Shown: positions 24,898-34,326 of the stretch, one piece after another | Layout: every line of letters starts with the position of its first letter | How positions within the stretch are numbered: position 1 is the stretch's first letter | DNA from: DATHBD01 sp035296325 | GTDB lineage: Bacteria > Actinomycetota > Actinomycetes > Mycobacteriales > Micromonosporaceae | Length of the DNA: 64,000 nucleotides | Assembly (NCBI GenBank): GCA_035296325.1 | Contig: DATHBD010000051.1 | Span: 332,911 to 396,910 of the forward strand | Direction of reading: 5' to 3' | Program-made: the position numbers and the translations under genes | Notes under the pieces: model-generated | Told to the model about the DNA's origin: nothing | Database searches by the model: none | What the model saw: only the letters and a program-made list of their open reading frames with translations

Positions 24898-25557
24898 GTG
24901 GTGAAGGCGCGGCCCGCCGCGGGCGGCGGACGTTGGGTGGAGATCTCGCCGGAGCGGATGCGTGGCTGGCTCGATGGCTTCTACGGCCGCCACGACGGCG
25001 CCAGCGAGCATGGTCTCGTGTTGACCGGCGCCAACAACGGCGACACCGCCACCCTGCATCCCCCACCCGGACTGGCCGGGGCGGACAGTGTCGACACGCT
25101 CCTGGCCGGCCTCACCCGACCGCCCCGCATCGGTCTGCTCCTGGCCCGCAAAGGCGCTGTCGCCGCAGGTGTCGCGGACGGCACCACGCTGACCGCGTCC
25201 AAGGTCGAGCGCTTCTACATCCAGGGGCGCACGGCGGCCGGCGGCACGTCACAGCAGCGCTATGCGCGCCGCCGGGCCAACCAGGCAGACGCCGCCACGC
25301 AGCACGCCGCCGATGTCGCCGCGCGGGTCCTGCTGGCCTACGCGCCCGGCGGCCAGGCCGGCCGGGACGCCGCGATCACCGCGCTCGTCTGCGGCGGCGA
25401 CCGCTTGATGATCGACGAGGTACTGGCAGACCGACGGCTGCAGCCACTGGCCGCCCTCCGTCACCCGCACCTGCTGGAAACCGTCGAGCCGCGCCTGGCC
25501 GTGCTGCAGGACGCGGCCGCCACGGCCCGGCGGGTCCGGATCCACCTCGTCCCCTGA
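24898..25557 (+). CDS. acVLRF1-family peptidyl-tRNA hydrolase
   Basis: A 219-residue member of the actinobacterial VLRF1 group, related to Vms1/eRF1-like release factors that cut nascent chains from tRNA on split or stalled ribosomes. The catalytic loop GGTSQQRYARRRANQ near residues 115-130 contains the Gln that replaces the GGQ motif, followed by an Arg-rich helix. WVEISPERMRGWLDGFYGRH near the start and VCGGDRLMIDEVL near 165-177 are also family features. It lies alone between MFS and the iron transporter operon. GTG 24898 has GGAG five bases upstream; GTG 24901 is equally possible. Confidence 0.87.
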   Translation: MVKARPAAGGGRWVEISPERMRGWLDGFYGRHDGASEHGLVLTGANNGDTATLHPPPGLAGADSVDTLLAGLTRPPRIGLLLARKGAVAAGVADGTTLTASKVERFYIQGRTAAGGTSQQRYARRRANQADAATQHAADVAARVLLAYAPGGQAGRDAAITALVCGGDRLMIDEVLADRRLQPLAALRHPHLLETVEPRLAVLQDAAATARRVRIHLVP

Positions 25558-25577
25558 CGAGGCGTTGCGCCGACCGG

Positions 25578-26564
25578 CTACGGATAGGCCCGGCCGCCAC
25601 CGCGAATCTGCAGGCCCACCCGGTTCCCGGGCTCGATCGCCGTCTCGAAGGTGCGCGCGACCACCTCGGTACCGTCGTCCAGACGCAGCGTGAGCAGCGC
25701 GTCGTGGCCGTGGAAGACCCGGCCGGTCACCACCGCGGACACGCCACCACCGGCCAGCACGATCTGCTCGGGCCGCAGCAGCACGACCCGACCGCCGCCG
25801 GTCACCGCGATGTCGCCGAGCGCGGTCCGCGCCATGCCGGCGTGGACCTCGGCGGGCAGCAGCACCGCCTCGCCGAGGAATCCGGCCACCCACGGGTCCA
25901 CCGGCTCGTGGTACACAGTGGACGGTGGCCCGGACTGGATGATGCGCCCGTCGCGCATCACCGCCACCGCGTCCGCCATCGACAGCGCCTCACCCTGGTC
26001 GTGGGTGACCAGGATCGCGGTGGCCCCGTCGGCGTGCAGCGCGGCGCGCACCACCAGTCGGACCTCCAGGCGCAACGCGGCGTCGAGTGCGCTGAACGGC
26101 TCGTCGAGCAGGACCACCGAGGGGCGAGGTGCCAACGCGCGGGCCACCGCGACCCGCTGCTGCTGACCGCCGGAGAGTTCGTGCGGCATCCGGTCGGCGT
26201 AGCCGGCGAGGCCCACGAGGTCGAGCGCCTCCGCGACCCGCCCGCCGCGGCGCGCCGGTCGGTCCAGCCCGTACCCGACGTTGCGGGCGACGGAAAGGTG
26301 CGGGAAGAGCGCCCCCTCCTGCGGCACCACGGCGATCCGCCGGCGGTGGGCGGGCAGTCCGGTGATGTCGCGGCCGTCCACGGTCACCGTCCCGTGGTCC
26401 GGCCGTTCGAACCCCGACAGGCAGCGCAGCAGCGTGGTCTTGCCGCAGCCGGAGGGCCCAAGCACCGCGGTCAGCGTCCCGGTGGGCACCGACAGGTGGG
26501 CGTCGTCGACCGCGAGGGTCGGGCCGAACCGCTTCGTCAGCCCCCGTACCGAAACCTCACTCAC
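25578..26564 (-). CDS. fbpC: Iron(III) ABC transporter ATP-binding protein
   Basis: A 328-residue ATPase that powers ferric iron import. Walker A is GPSGCGKTT near residues 36-44, the Q-loop lies in VVPQEGALFPHLSV, the ABC signature is LSGGQQQRVAVARAL near 130-144 and Walker B is VVLLDEPFSALD. The C-terminal 100 residues form the regulatory TOBE-type domain (VVLLRPEQIVLAGG). Its start overlaps the permease stop (GTGA at 26561-26564). It is the third gene of the iron-boxed operon. Confidence 0.9.
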   Translation of the reverse strand: MSEVSVRGLTKRFGPTLAVDDAHLSVPTGTLTAVLGPSGCGKTTLLRCLSGFERPDHGTVTVDGRDITGLPAHRRRIAVVPQEGALFPHLSVARNVGYGLDRPARRGGRVAEALDLVGLAGYADRMPHELSGGQQQRVAVARALAPRPSVVLLDEPFSALDAALRLEVRLVVRAALHADGATAILVTHDQGEALSMADAVAVMRDGRIIQSGPPSTVYHEPVDPWVAGFLGEAVLLPAEVHAGMARTALGDIAVTGGGRVVLLRPEQIVLAGGGVSAVVTGRVFHGHDALLTLRLDDGTEVVARTFETAIEPGNRVGLQIRGGGRAYP

Positions 26565-28057
26565 GCCATCCTGCCCTTGGTCAGCAGCCACGTCGGGACC
26601 GCGGACAGCAGCACGAGGAGCGCGGCATACGGTGCGGCCGCGGCGTAGGACGCCGTGGAGGTCTCGTCCCACAGCTCGGTGGCGAGGGTCTGCATGCCGG
26701 TTGGTCGCAGCAGCAGGGTGGCCGGTAGTTCCTTCATGCAGGTGAGGAACACCAGCGCGGCGCCCGCCCCGACGCCCGGCGCGATCAGCGGCAGCGTCAC
26801 CGTGCGCAGCACGGCCAGCGGCCCGCGCCCCAGTGATGCGGCAACCTCGCCGAGCCGCGGCGAAGCCTGCGCCGCAGCGGCGTGCACGGCGCCCACGGCG
26901 AGCGGCAGGAACAACGCCGCGTATCCCAGCACGAGCAGCCAGGTGGTCTGGTAGATCGGGTACGCCACGGCGATGCCGAAGTACACGAGCGACAACCCGA
27001 TCACGAGCCCGGGTAGGGCATGCCCGAGATAGGTCAGGCTCTCGACGCCCCGACCCACCCGGCCCAACCGACCACGGGCCCGGGCGGCCAGCACGCCCAC
27101 CGGCACCGCCAGGCCAACGGTGAGGACCGCCCCGACGCCGGAGACCCAGAGCGAGGCGCCGGCTGCCGAGGTGACCTCAGCGATCGGGCCGGGGCGGGAG
27201 ACACCGGCCAGCAACCACCACGCCAGGCTGCCCATCGGCACTCCCAGCCCGAGTGCGGCGACAGCCACCGGCACGCCGACCAGCGGCCAGCGCCACCCGC
27301 CCAGGCGGGCGCGCACCGGTGGTCGGCGCGCGTGCGACCCGACGACGCCGATCCTGCGGCGGCTCAACGTCGCGCCGGCGAGCAGCACCGCGGCGAGCGC
27401 GACCAGCACGGTGGAGAGCACCAGCGCACCGGTACGGTCGAATCCCATGTTCACCGCCGTGAAGATGGCGCGGGTGAAGGTGTCGTACCGCACGATCGAC
27501 ACCGCGCCGAAGTCGGAGAGCACGTACAGCGCGGCGAGCAGCGCGCCGGCCGTGATCGCGGGCCGGATCTGACGCAGCGTCACCCCGACGAAGGTCCGCC
27601 ACGGGCCATGGCCGAGCGACCGGGCCGCCTCCTCCTGACCGGCATCGCCGCCGGCCAGTGCGGCGGCCACCGGCAGGTACACATACGGATACGAGCACGC
27701 GACGAGCACGATGGCGGCCGCCCAGAACCCCTCGAAGTGATCCAATGTGGAGGTCCAGCCGAACGCGGCCACGTAGGTCGGGATGGCCAGCGGCATGGCG
27801 GCGACGACACCGAACGCTCGGCGGCCCGGGAGGTCGGTGCGCACGACCAGGAAGGCCAGGCCGAGTCCGACGGCGACGCACGCGGCGGTCACGACGGCGG
27901 CGAGGCCCAGACTGCGAACGGCCAGGGCGGCCACCCGATCGGTGAACAGCTCCGCGGCGACACGGGGCCAGCCGGCCTCCGCCGTCCGCACCGCCAGGTA
28001 GACCAGCGGCGTGAGGGCGACGGCTGTCGCCGGCAGGACGGCCGCGAGGGCGGGCAC
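26561..28057 (-). CDS. fbpB: Iron(III) ABC transporter permease
   Basis: A fused two-domain permease of about 498 residues with roughly twelve membrane helices. Each half has the EAA loop contacting the ATPase: EEAARSLGHGPWRTFVGVTL in the first and GEVAASLGRGPLAVLRTVTL in the second. Family sequence runs upstream to the binding-protein stop with no ATG, so GTG 28057 is a best guess and the N-terminus may be up to 14 codons longer. It would form the membrane pore for ferric iron. Confidence 0.85.
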   Translation of the reverse strand: MPALAAVLPATAVALTPLVYLAVRTAEAGWPRVAAELFTDRVAALAVRSLGLAAVVTAACVAVGLGLAFLVVRTDLPGRRAFGVVAAMPLAIPTYVAAFGWTSTLDHFEGFWAAAIVLVACSYPYVYLPVAAALAGGDAGQEEAARSLGHGPWRTFVGVTLRQIRPAITAGALLAALYVLSDFGAVSIVRYDTFTRAIFTAVNMGFDRTGALVLSTVLVALAAVLLAGATLSRRRIGVVGSHARRPPVRARLGGWRWPLVGVPVAVAALGLGVPMGSLAWWLLAGVSRPGPIAEVTSAAGASLWVSGVGAVLTVGLAVPVGVLAARARGRLGRVGRGVESLTYLGHALPGLVIGLSLVYFGIAVAYPIYQTTWLLVLGYAALFLPLAVGAVHAAAAQASPRLGEVAASLGRGPLAVLRTVTLPLIAPGVGAGAALVFLTCMKELPATLLLRPTGMQTLATELWDETSTASYAAAAPYAALLVLLSAVPTWLLTKGRMA

Positions 28058-28095
28058 GAGAAGCCGCGCCCGCCCTGCTGCCGTGTGCGCTGCGC

Positions 28096-29151
28096 TCAGG
28101 CGAGGCCCGCTTCCTTGATGGTGGCGACGGTCTGCGCGAGGGTGTCGAGATTGTTGAGGTCGACGTCCGGCGGGTTGAGCCCGGCGATCGGCGGCAGGCC
28201 GGGCGCGGTGGGCACGCCTGCAATCAACGGGTACTCGTAGGTGGACTCCGCGAAGTACTTTTGCGCGGCAGCGCCGAGCAGGTAGTCGGTGAACGTCTTC
28301 ACGTCGGGATCGGCCGCCGAAGGTTTGAGGACGCCGATGCCGGCGACGTTGACCAGGGCGCCCGGGTCGCCGTCGGGGAAGAAGTGGAGCTTCACCTTGA
28401 GGGCGTCGACGGCGACGCCCTTCTCCTTCGACTTCTCGTACACGTAGTAGTGGTTGACCAGACCGACGGAGAGCTTGCCGTTGTTGACATCCTCGACGAT
28501 CGCCCCGTTGTTCGGCCGGATCTGCACGCCGTTGGCCTTGAGGCCGGCGAGGAAGTCCTTGGCCTTCTGGTCGCCCTGCGCCACCCGGATGGCGGTGACG
28601 AAGGCCTGGAAGGACGCGTTCGTGGGGGCGATGCCGACCTTGCCGTTCCACTTCGGATCGGTCAGCTCGAACACGCTCTTTGGCAGCTCGGCGGCGGGCA
28701 CCAGGTCGGAGTTGTAGACGAGCACCCTGGACCGCCCGGTGACACCCACCCAGGTGCCGTCCTTCGAGCGGTACTCCGTGGGGACCTTCCCGATCAGTTC
28801 GTTCGGGAGCGGTGCGAAGAGTCCCTTTTTGCTCACCGCGCCGAGCGCGCCCGCGTCCTGGGCGAAGAACACGTCGGCACGGCTCTTGTCACCCTCCTCC
28901 TGCAGTTGGGCAGCGAGCTGGGCGGTGTCCGCGTACCTGGCCTCGACACTGACGCCGGTGTCCTTGGTGAACTGTTCGAGCAGAGGCTTGACCAGCTTCT
29001 CCGACCGTCCGCTGTACAGCGTGATCTTCTTGTCGGAGGCCGGGCTGCCAGCTCCGGCGGCGGGTTCGTCGGAGTCCGACCCGCTGCAGCCGGCCGAGCC
29101 GAGTGCCAGCAGACCGGCGGCGAGAACCGCGACGATCGGGCGAGTACGCAT
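28096..29151 (-). CDS. fbpA: Iron(III) ABC transporter substrate-binding lipoprotein
   Basis: A 351-residue lipoprotein. The signal ends in a lipobox, LGSAGCSG, with the lipidated Cys near residue 22, followed by an Asp/Ala/Gly-rich tether. The mature protein begins ITLYSGRSEKLVKPLLEQF, as in ferric-binding proteins. The adjacent tyrosines in NHYYVYE near 230-236 are the expected iron ligands, and YADTAQLAAQLQEEG near 73-87 is also typical. It is the first gene of the operon with permease and ATPase, under an iron box at 29169-29187, so it should be repressed when iron is sufficient. Confidence 0.93.
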   Translation of the reverse strand: MRTRPIVAVLAAGLLALGSAGCSGSDSDEPAAGAGSPASDKKITLYSGRSEKLVKPLLEQFTKDTGVSVEARYADTAQLAAQLQEEGDKSRADVFFAQDAGALGAVSKKGLFAPLPNELIGKVPTEYRSKDGTWVGVTGRSRVLVYNSDLVPAAELPKSVFELTDPKWNGKVGIAPTNASFQAFVTAIRVAQGDQKAKDFLAGLKANGVQIRPNNGAIVEDVNNGKLSVGLVNHYYVYEKSKEKGVAVDALKVKLHFFPDGDPGALVNVAGIGVLKPSAADPDVKTFTDYLLGAAAQKYFAESTYEYPLIAGVPTAPGLPPIAGLNPPDVDLNNLDTLAQTVATIKEAGLA

Positions 29152-29164
29152 CCGAGAGGTCCCT

Positions 29165-30166
29165 TCAGTTAGGCAAGGCTAACCTAGCACCCTCGATATG
29201 ATTGTCCAGCGCCTCACTCCCCCGGGTATCCGGCGCCACCGCCGCGCGGTGCTCCTGCGGGCTGACGCCCCGAACCCGCTTGAAGGCGGCGCTGAACGCG
29301 AACGCGCTGCCGTACCCGACCTGCCGGGCCACCGCACCCACCGTGACACCGGGCTCGCGGAGCAGGTCGGCCGCGAGGGCCAGGCGCCAGCCGGTCAGAA
29401 ACGCCATCGGTGGTTCGCCGACCAGGTCCGTGAAGCGACGCGCGAGGGCCGCACGGGAGACACCGACCTCGGCGGCGAGTGCGGCGACCGTCCATGGGTG
29501 CGCCGGATGGTGGTGCAGCATCCGCAGCGCCCGACCGACCATCGGATCGCTGGATGCGCCGTACCACGCCGGGGCATTGGCCTCCGGCCGGGCGAACCAG
29601 GCCCGAAGTACCCCGATGAGGACCAGATCGAGCAACCGGTCAAGCATCACCTCCTGACCCGGCCGGTCCTGCACGATCTCCTCGGCGAGGAGTGGCAGCA
29701 GCACCCGGTCTCCGGCGTTGTCCGGGAGCACGAGGACCGCCGGCAACGCTGCCAGCAACCGCCTGCTCACCTCGCCGCGCATCTGATAGATGCCGGTCAG
29801 CATCACGGTCGAGCCGTCCACGCTGTTGCCCCAGGTCCGCACGCCCAGGTCCATGGCCTGCGGCATTTCGTCGCCCGCCGGCGTGGTGCAGCGCTGCCCC
29901 GGGTGGATCACCACCTGCGGCGGCGTGGCGGGATCGTCGGCGACCGTGTACGGCTCCGGGCCACGGACGATGGCGACATCGCCCTCCTGGAGCCGTACCG
30001 CCGGGGTGGAGCCGTGGATCAGCCACGCCGCCCCGCGCACCAGGGCGAGCATCGTGAGCGGGGCCTGATCCTGGATCCGCAGGGACCACGGCGGGTCGAG
30101 CACCGCCCGGAGCAGGAAGGCGCCTCGGGCGCGTGGCCCGTCGAGTAGACCGGCAAGGGCGTCCAT
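29165..30166 (-). CDS. AraC-family regulator with cupin sensor domain
   Basis: A 333-residue regulator. The N-terminal cupin part (about 1-200; LLRAVLDPPWSLRIQDQAPL, VQLQEGDVAIVRG-like) senses a small ligand. The C-terminal two-helix-turn-helix region (about 225-315) contains TVAALAAEVGVSRAALARRFTD and VGAVARQVGYGSAFAFSAAFKR. It diverges from the NmrA-like gene over 81 bases, which is its most likely target, as such pairs are common. Its stop codon lies just beyond the iron-box promoter, so read-through into the iron operon is possible. Confidence 0.9.
   Translation of the reverse strand: MDALAGLLDGPRARGAFLLRAVLDPPWSLRIQDQAPLTMLALVRGAAWLIHGSTPAVRLQEGDVAIVRGPEPYTVADDPATPPQVVIHPGQRCTTPAGDEMPQAMDLGVRTWGNSVDGSTVMLTGIYQMRGEVSRRLLAALPAVLVLPDNAGDRVLLPLLAEEIVQDRPGQEVMLDRLLDLVLIGVLRAWFARPEANAPAWYGASSDPMVGRALRMLHHHPAHPWTVAALAAEVGVSRAALARRFTDLVGEPPMAFLTGWRLALAADLLREPGVTVGAVARQVGYGSAFAFSAAFKRVRGVSPQEHRAAVAPDTRGSEALDNHIEGARLALPN
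29169..29209 (-). promoter_or_regulatory. Iron box over the promoter of the iron transporter operon
   Basis: On the plus strand 29169-29187 matches the DmdR/IdeR consensus at 16 of 19 positions (TTAGGCAAGGCTAACCTAG). Read leftward, a -35 TGGACA (29209-29204) and -10 TAGGTT (29186-29181) are separated by 17 bases, and the iron box covers the -10. The whole element lies inside the last codons of the upstream araC-type gene. Confidence 0.8.
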
Positions 30167-30247
30167 GCCCCGATGCTAGACGCACACGTATGGAAGTGAG
30201 CCTTTGAACCATGGCTCGTCTCGCCGGGTTGGCGTTGACTTACCGGC

Positions 30248-31099
30248 ATGACAGATGACACGGCACCACAGCGCACCACATTGGTCCTCGGCGGCACCGG
30301 CAAGACCGGGCGGCGGGTGGCAGAGCGCCTCCGGGCGCGGGCGCTGCCGACCCGGGTCGGCTCCCGGGCCGGCGCACCACCGTTCGACTGGACCGACCCC
30401 GCCACCTGGACGCCGGCACTGCGCGGCGCGGGGTCGGTGTACCTGGCGTACCAGCCGGACCTGGCCGTCCCCTCGGCGGTCGACACGATCCGCGCCTTCG
30501 CCGAACAGGCGGTGCGGCAGGGCTGCGGGCGGGTCGTCCTGCTGTCCGGTCGCGGCGAGGAGTCGGCTCAGGCCTGCGAGCAGGTCGTCCGCGACTGCGG
30601 TGCGCAGTGGACCATCCTGCGGGCGAGTTGGTTCTGCCAGAACTTCAGCGAGGGGTACCTGCGGGACTCGGTCTGCGCCGGTGAGGTGATCCTGCCCGCC
30701 GGCGATGTGGGCGAGCCGTTTGTCGACGCCGACGATATCGCCGACGTCGCGGTGGCGGCGCTGACCGACGACCGACACGTCGGCCGCGTGTACGAGGTGA
30801 CCGGTCCACGGCTGCTCACCTTCGCGGAGGCGGTGGCGGAGATCGCCAAGGCGAGCGGCCGGGACGTCCGGTACACCCGGGTCACCGTGGCGGAGTACGC
30901 CGCCGCGCTGGCGGCGTTCGACGTACCGGCGGATTATCAGTGGTTGTTGAACTACCTCTTCACGACCGTGTTGGACGGGCGCAACGCCTCCCTCGGCGAC
31001 GGCGTCCGGCAGGCGTTGGGCCGGGACCCGCGCGACTTCACCGACTACGCCCGCGACGCCGATGCGGCCGGGGCCTGGGCCGACACGCCCGCCGGGTGA
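30248..31099 (+). CDS. NmrA-like NAD(P)-binding oxidoreductase
   Basis: A 283-residue atypical SDR. The cofactor loop LVLGGTGKTGRRVAERLRA near residues 12-31 is the extended GxxGxxG form, and there is no YxxxK pair in the usual place. The closest annotated group is the NmrA/ergot alkaloid biosynthesis-like family, which includes redox sensors and reductases. WTILRASWFCQNFSEG near 118-133 is typical. It diverges from AraC, which probably controls it. The substrate is unknown. Confidence 0.87.
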   Translation: MTDDTAPQRTTLVLGGTGKTGRRVAERLRARALPTRVGSRAGAPPFDWTDPATWTPALRGAGSVYLAYQPDLAVPSAVDTIRAFAEQAVRQGCGRVVLLSGRGEESAQACEQVVRDCGAQWTILRASWFCQNFSEGYLRDSVCAGEVILPAGDVGEPFVDADDIADVAVAALTDDRHVGRVYEVTGPRLLTFAEAVAEIAKASGRDVRYTRVTVAEYAAALAAFDVPADYQWLLNYLFTTVLDGRNASLGDGVRQALGRDPRDFTDYARDADAAGAWADTPAG

Positions 31100-31130
31100 C
31101 GCGTCAGCCCGTCCGAGGACGCCACGCGGA

Positions 31131-31610
31131 TCAGTCGTTGAGCTGGGCGCGCTCGATCTCGGCGAACGCGCGGGTGAGGTAGTCGGCGAACGGGCGGCCC
31201 CGTTCGCCGAGCAGCTCCGCGAGGAGCAGGGCGGCGTGCCGGGCGAGCGACTCGGCGCTCGGCGGCGCCGCCTCCTCGTCCCGGTCGTGCACGCCGAGCG
31301 CACCGGCGAGCACGATCAGTACGACGTGTGGGTCGACCTCGGGCTGCCACTGCCCCGCCGCGCGGACGGTGCGCTCCAGCGCGTCCCGCACGTCGTCGCC
31401 GTCCAGCCCGTCCGGGTGCAGGTCTTCGAGCAGCAGCCGCACCGCCGCACCGAGCACCAGGCTCACCCGCTCCGGGTCGAGCACAGCCAGGTCGCCGACC
31501 GCTTCCGCGAACAGGTCGTTGTCCCGCGCCCGGGCGGCGGCGACGACGCTCGACGCGGCGACCGCCACCGCCCGCGCCGGAGCGGGCAGGGAACGCCAGC
31601 TGTCGCTCAT
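31131..31610 (-). CDS. Hypothetical helical protein
   Basis: A 159-residue acidic protein, nearly all helix: RAVAVAASSVVAAARARDND, then LVLGAAVRLLLEDLHPDGLDGDDVRDALERT and a C-terminal helix pair ending FAEIERAQLND. There is no signal or membrane segment. I do not recognise it. It converges on the NmrA-like gene and stands alone on its strand. Confidence 0.7.
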   Translation of the reverse strand: MSDSWRSLPAPARAVAVAASSVVAAARARDNDLFAEAVGDLAVLDPERVSLVLGAAVRLLLEDLHPDGLDGDDVRDALERTVRAAGQWQPEVDPHVVLIVLAGALGVHDRDEEAAPPSAESLARHAALLLAELLGERGRPFADYLTRAFAEIERAQLND

Positions 31611-31800
31611 GCATCGACCCTACAAGGGTCGGGCGATGCGCATCTGTCTGGACGTCTGACGACCTGCGAAGATCGGCTTTCTTGAATGCGGACAGGCCCT
31701 CCCGTAGCATCCCAGGGGCAGGATGTTAACGCTCACACGCCTCCGCCCACCCTCGCCTGACCCCACTTCGGCGCGCCTCGCCGCACCGTTCGGAGGAAGC

Positions 31801-34137
31801 ATGACCCCGCCACCGTTCAGTCGGCGTCGCCTGTTGCAGAGCGCCGGTGCCGCCGCGGTGGTCTCCGCGACCGGCGCCGCTGTCGCCGGTGCGACGGCGG
31901 CTGACGCCGCCGTGGTGCCGCCCGCCCGGGCTGACCACGGTGTTTCGGCGTACGCGTTCCCGTTCGGTCAGGTCCGGCTCACCGCTGGGCGGTTCCTGGA
32001 CAACCAGAACCGGACGTTGAGCTACCTGCGGTTCGTGGACGTTGACCGGCTGCTCTACAACTTCCGGGCCAACCACCGGCTGCCCACCAACGGAGCCGCC
32101 GCCAACGGCGGCTGGGACGCCCCGACCTTTCCGTTCCGGACCCATATGCAAGGGCACTTCCTGACGGCCTGGGCCCAGGCGTACGCGGTGCTCGGCGACA
32201 CCACCTGCCGGGACAAGGCGAACTCCATGGTCGCCGAGCTGGCGAAGTGCCAGGCCAACAACGGCGCCGCCGGATTCAGCGCAGGGTACCTGTCCGGCTT
32301 CCCGGAGTCGGACTTCACCGCGCTGGAAGCCCGCACCCTGCGCAACGGCAACGTCCCCTACTACTGCATCCACAAGACCCTCGCGGGGCTGCTCGACGTG
32401 TGGCGCCACATCGGCAGCACCCAGGCCCGCGACGTGCTGCTCCGGCTGGCCGGCTGGGTCGACATCCGCACGGCGCGCATGACCACCGCGCAGATGCAGG
32501 CGATGCTCGGCACCGAGTTCGGCGGGATGAACGAGGTACTGGCCGATATCTACCAGCAGACCGGTGACCGGCGCTGGCTCACCGCCGCCCAGCGGTTCGA
32601 CCACGCCGCCGTGTTCAACCCCCTGGCGGCCAACGCCGACCAACTCAACGGACTGCACGCCAACACCCAGGTGCCCAAGTGGGTCGGCGCCGCGCGGGAG
32701 TACAAGGCGACCGGGACCACCCGCTACCGCGACATCGCGGCGAACGCGTGGGCGATCACGACCGGCGCGCACACGTACGCCATCGGTGGCAACAGCCAGG
32801 CCGAGCACTTCCGCGCCCCGAACGCGATCGCCGGCTACCTCGCCAACGACACCTGCGAGCACTGCAACTCCTACAACATGCTGAAGCTGACCCGGGAGTT
32901 GTGGCTGCTCGACCCGGACCGGGCGGCGTACTTCGACTACTACGAGCGGACGTTGCTCAACCATCTGATCGGCGCGCAGAATCCGACCGATCCCCACGGC
33001 CACATCACATACTTCACGCCGCTACGTCCCGGTGGCCGGCGCGGTGTCGGTCCGGCCTGGGGTGGTGGCACCTGGTCGACCGACTACAACAGCTTCTGGT
33101 GCTGCCAGGGCACCGGCATCGAGAGCAACACGAAGCTGATGGACTCCATCTACTTCTTCAACGGCACCACGCTGACCGTGAACCTGTTCGTGCCGTCGGT
33201 GCTGAACTGGGCCCAGCGGGGGATCACAGTCACCCAGAGCACCACGTACCCGGTCAGCGAAACCACCACGCTGACCCTGTCCGGCACGATGAGCGGGTCG
33301 TGGAGCGTCCGGGTCCGGATCCCGGGCTGGACGCAGAACGCCGCGATCAGCGTCAACGGCACCGTCCAGAACGTTCCGGCGACGCCGGGCAGCTACGCCA
33401 CGATCACCCGGGCGTGGGCGGCCGGCGACACCATCACGGTGACGCTGCCGATGCGGGTGATCATGCAGCGCGCCAACGACAACGCCAACGTTCAGGCGAT
33501 CACCTACGGTCCGGCCGTGCTGTCCGGCAACTACGGCAACGCCGCACTCTCCGCGCTGCCCACCCTGACCGTCTCGACGATCACCCGGGTGAACGCGACG
33601 AGCCTGGCGTTCACCGCCACCGCCAACGGCACCACCGTCAACATCGGCCCGTTCCACGACGCACACGGCTTCAACTACACCGTGTACTGGAACGCGCCCG
33701 GCACTCCCGGCCCCACCGACACCTACAAACTCGTCAATGTCGGCAGTGGACTGGTGCTCGGCATCCGGGACATGTCCACCGCCGACGGCGGGCTGGCGCT
33801 GCAGTGGAACGACACCGGCACCCCGGACCACCGCTGGGTTCTGGTGCCCGACGGCACCGCGGTCAGATTCCGCAACGCGCACAGTGGCAAGGTGCTCGGC
33901 GTGGATCTCATGTCCACCGCTGACAACGCCCGCGTGCTGCAGTGGGCGGACAACGGAACCGCCGACCACCGGTGGACGCTTGTCGACAACGGCGACGGCA
34001 CGCACAAGATCCGCAACGTGCACAGCGGCAAGCTCCTCGCCATGCTCAACGCCTCCACCGCCCCGGGCGCCCAGGCCGTGCAGGACAGCGACAACGGCAG
34101 CGTCGACAACCGGTGGCGCCTCGTCCCGATCAGCTGA
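31801..34137 (+). CDS. Secreted GH127-type beta-L-arabinofuranosidase with ricin-type lectin domain
   Basis: A 778-residue exported enzyme, predicted to release beta-L-arabinofuranose from plant glycans such as hydroxyproline-linked arabinans. It has a Tat signal (SRRRLLQ near residues 7-13, then a hydrophobic Ala stretch). The catalytic alpha/alpha barrel (about 50-480) has EHCNSYN near residue 353 and FWCCQGTG near 433: the Glu and three Cys match the zinc and nucleophile site of GH127 enzymes. Beta-sandwich segments follow. The C-terminal 135 residues are a ricin-type beta-trefoil with three repeats (VNVGSGLVLGI, NAHSGKVLGV, NVHSGKLLAM) for carbohydrate binding. GGAGGA precedes ATG 31801. 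Confidence 0.92.
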   Translation: MTPPPFSRRRLLQSAGAAAVVSATGAAVAGATAADAAVVPPARADHGVSAYAFPFGQVRLTAGRFLDNQNRTLSYLRFVDVDRLLYNFRANHRLPTNGAAANGGWDAPTFPFRTHMQGHFLTAWAQAYAVLGDTTCRDKANSMVAELAKCQANNGAAGFSAGYLSGFPESDFTALEARTLRNGNVPYYCIHKTLAGLLDVWRHIGSTQARDVLLRLAGWVDIRTARMTTAQMQAMLGTEFGGMNEVLADIYQQTGDRRWLTAAQRFDHAAVFNPLAANADQLNGLHANTQVPKWVGAAREYKATGTTRYRDIAANAWAITTGAHTYAIGGNSQAEHFRAPNAIAGYLANDTCEHCNSYNMLKLTRELWLLDPDRAAYFDYYERTLLNHLIGAQNPTDPHGHITYFTPLRPGGRRGVGPAWGGGTWSTDYNSFWCCQGTGIESNTKLMDSIYFFNGTTLTVNLFVPSVLNWAQRGITVTQSTTYPVSETTTLTLSGTMSGSWSVRVRIPGWTQNAAISVNGTVQNVPATPGSYATITRAWAAGDTITVTLPMRVIMQRANDNANVQAITYGPAVLSGNYGNAALSALPTLTVSTITRVNATSLAFTATANGTTVNIGPFHDAHGFNYTVYWNAPGTPGPTDTYKLVNVGSGLVLGIRDMSTADGGLALQWNDTGTPDHRWVLVPDGTAVRFRNAHSGKVLGVDLMSTADNARVLQWADNGTADHRWTLVDNGDGTHKIRNVHSGKLLAMLNASTAPGAQAVQDSDNGSVDNRWRLVPIS

Positions 34138-34326
34138 CCCTTTCTCGGCGTCGGCCCGCCCAGAAGCGACCCGGCAACACCCGTCCCGACGTGCGGTGCT
34201 GCCCGATCGCTTGGCCCGCATGCCCCTGGCGGCGCTGTCGGCGTCGCGCGAGCATGACCGGAACAGGGCGTTGGTCGCCTTTGCACCGCCTGACCCGACG
34301 CCGCATTGAGCAGGAGAGGACCCGCC

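Noticed and set aside
28058..28651. Upstream extension of the permease frame to 696 codons
   Set aside because: It overlaps the well-defined binding-protein gene and reads as Arg/Gln-rich noise before the first membrane helix.
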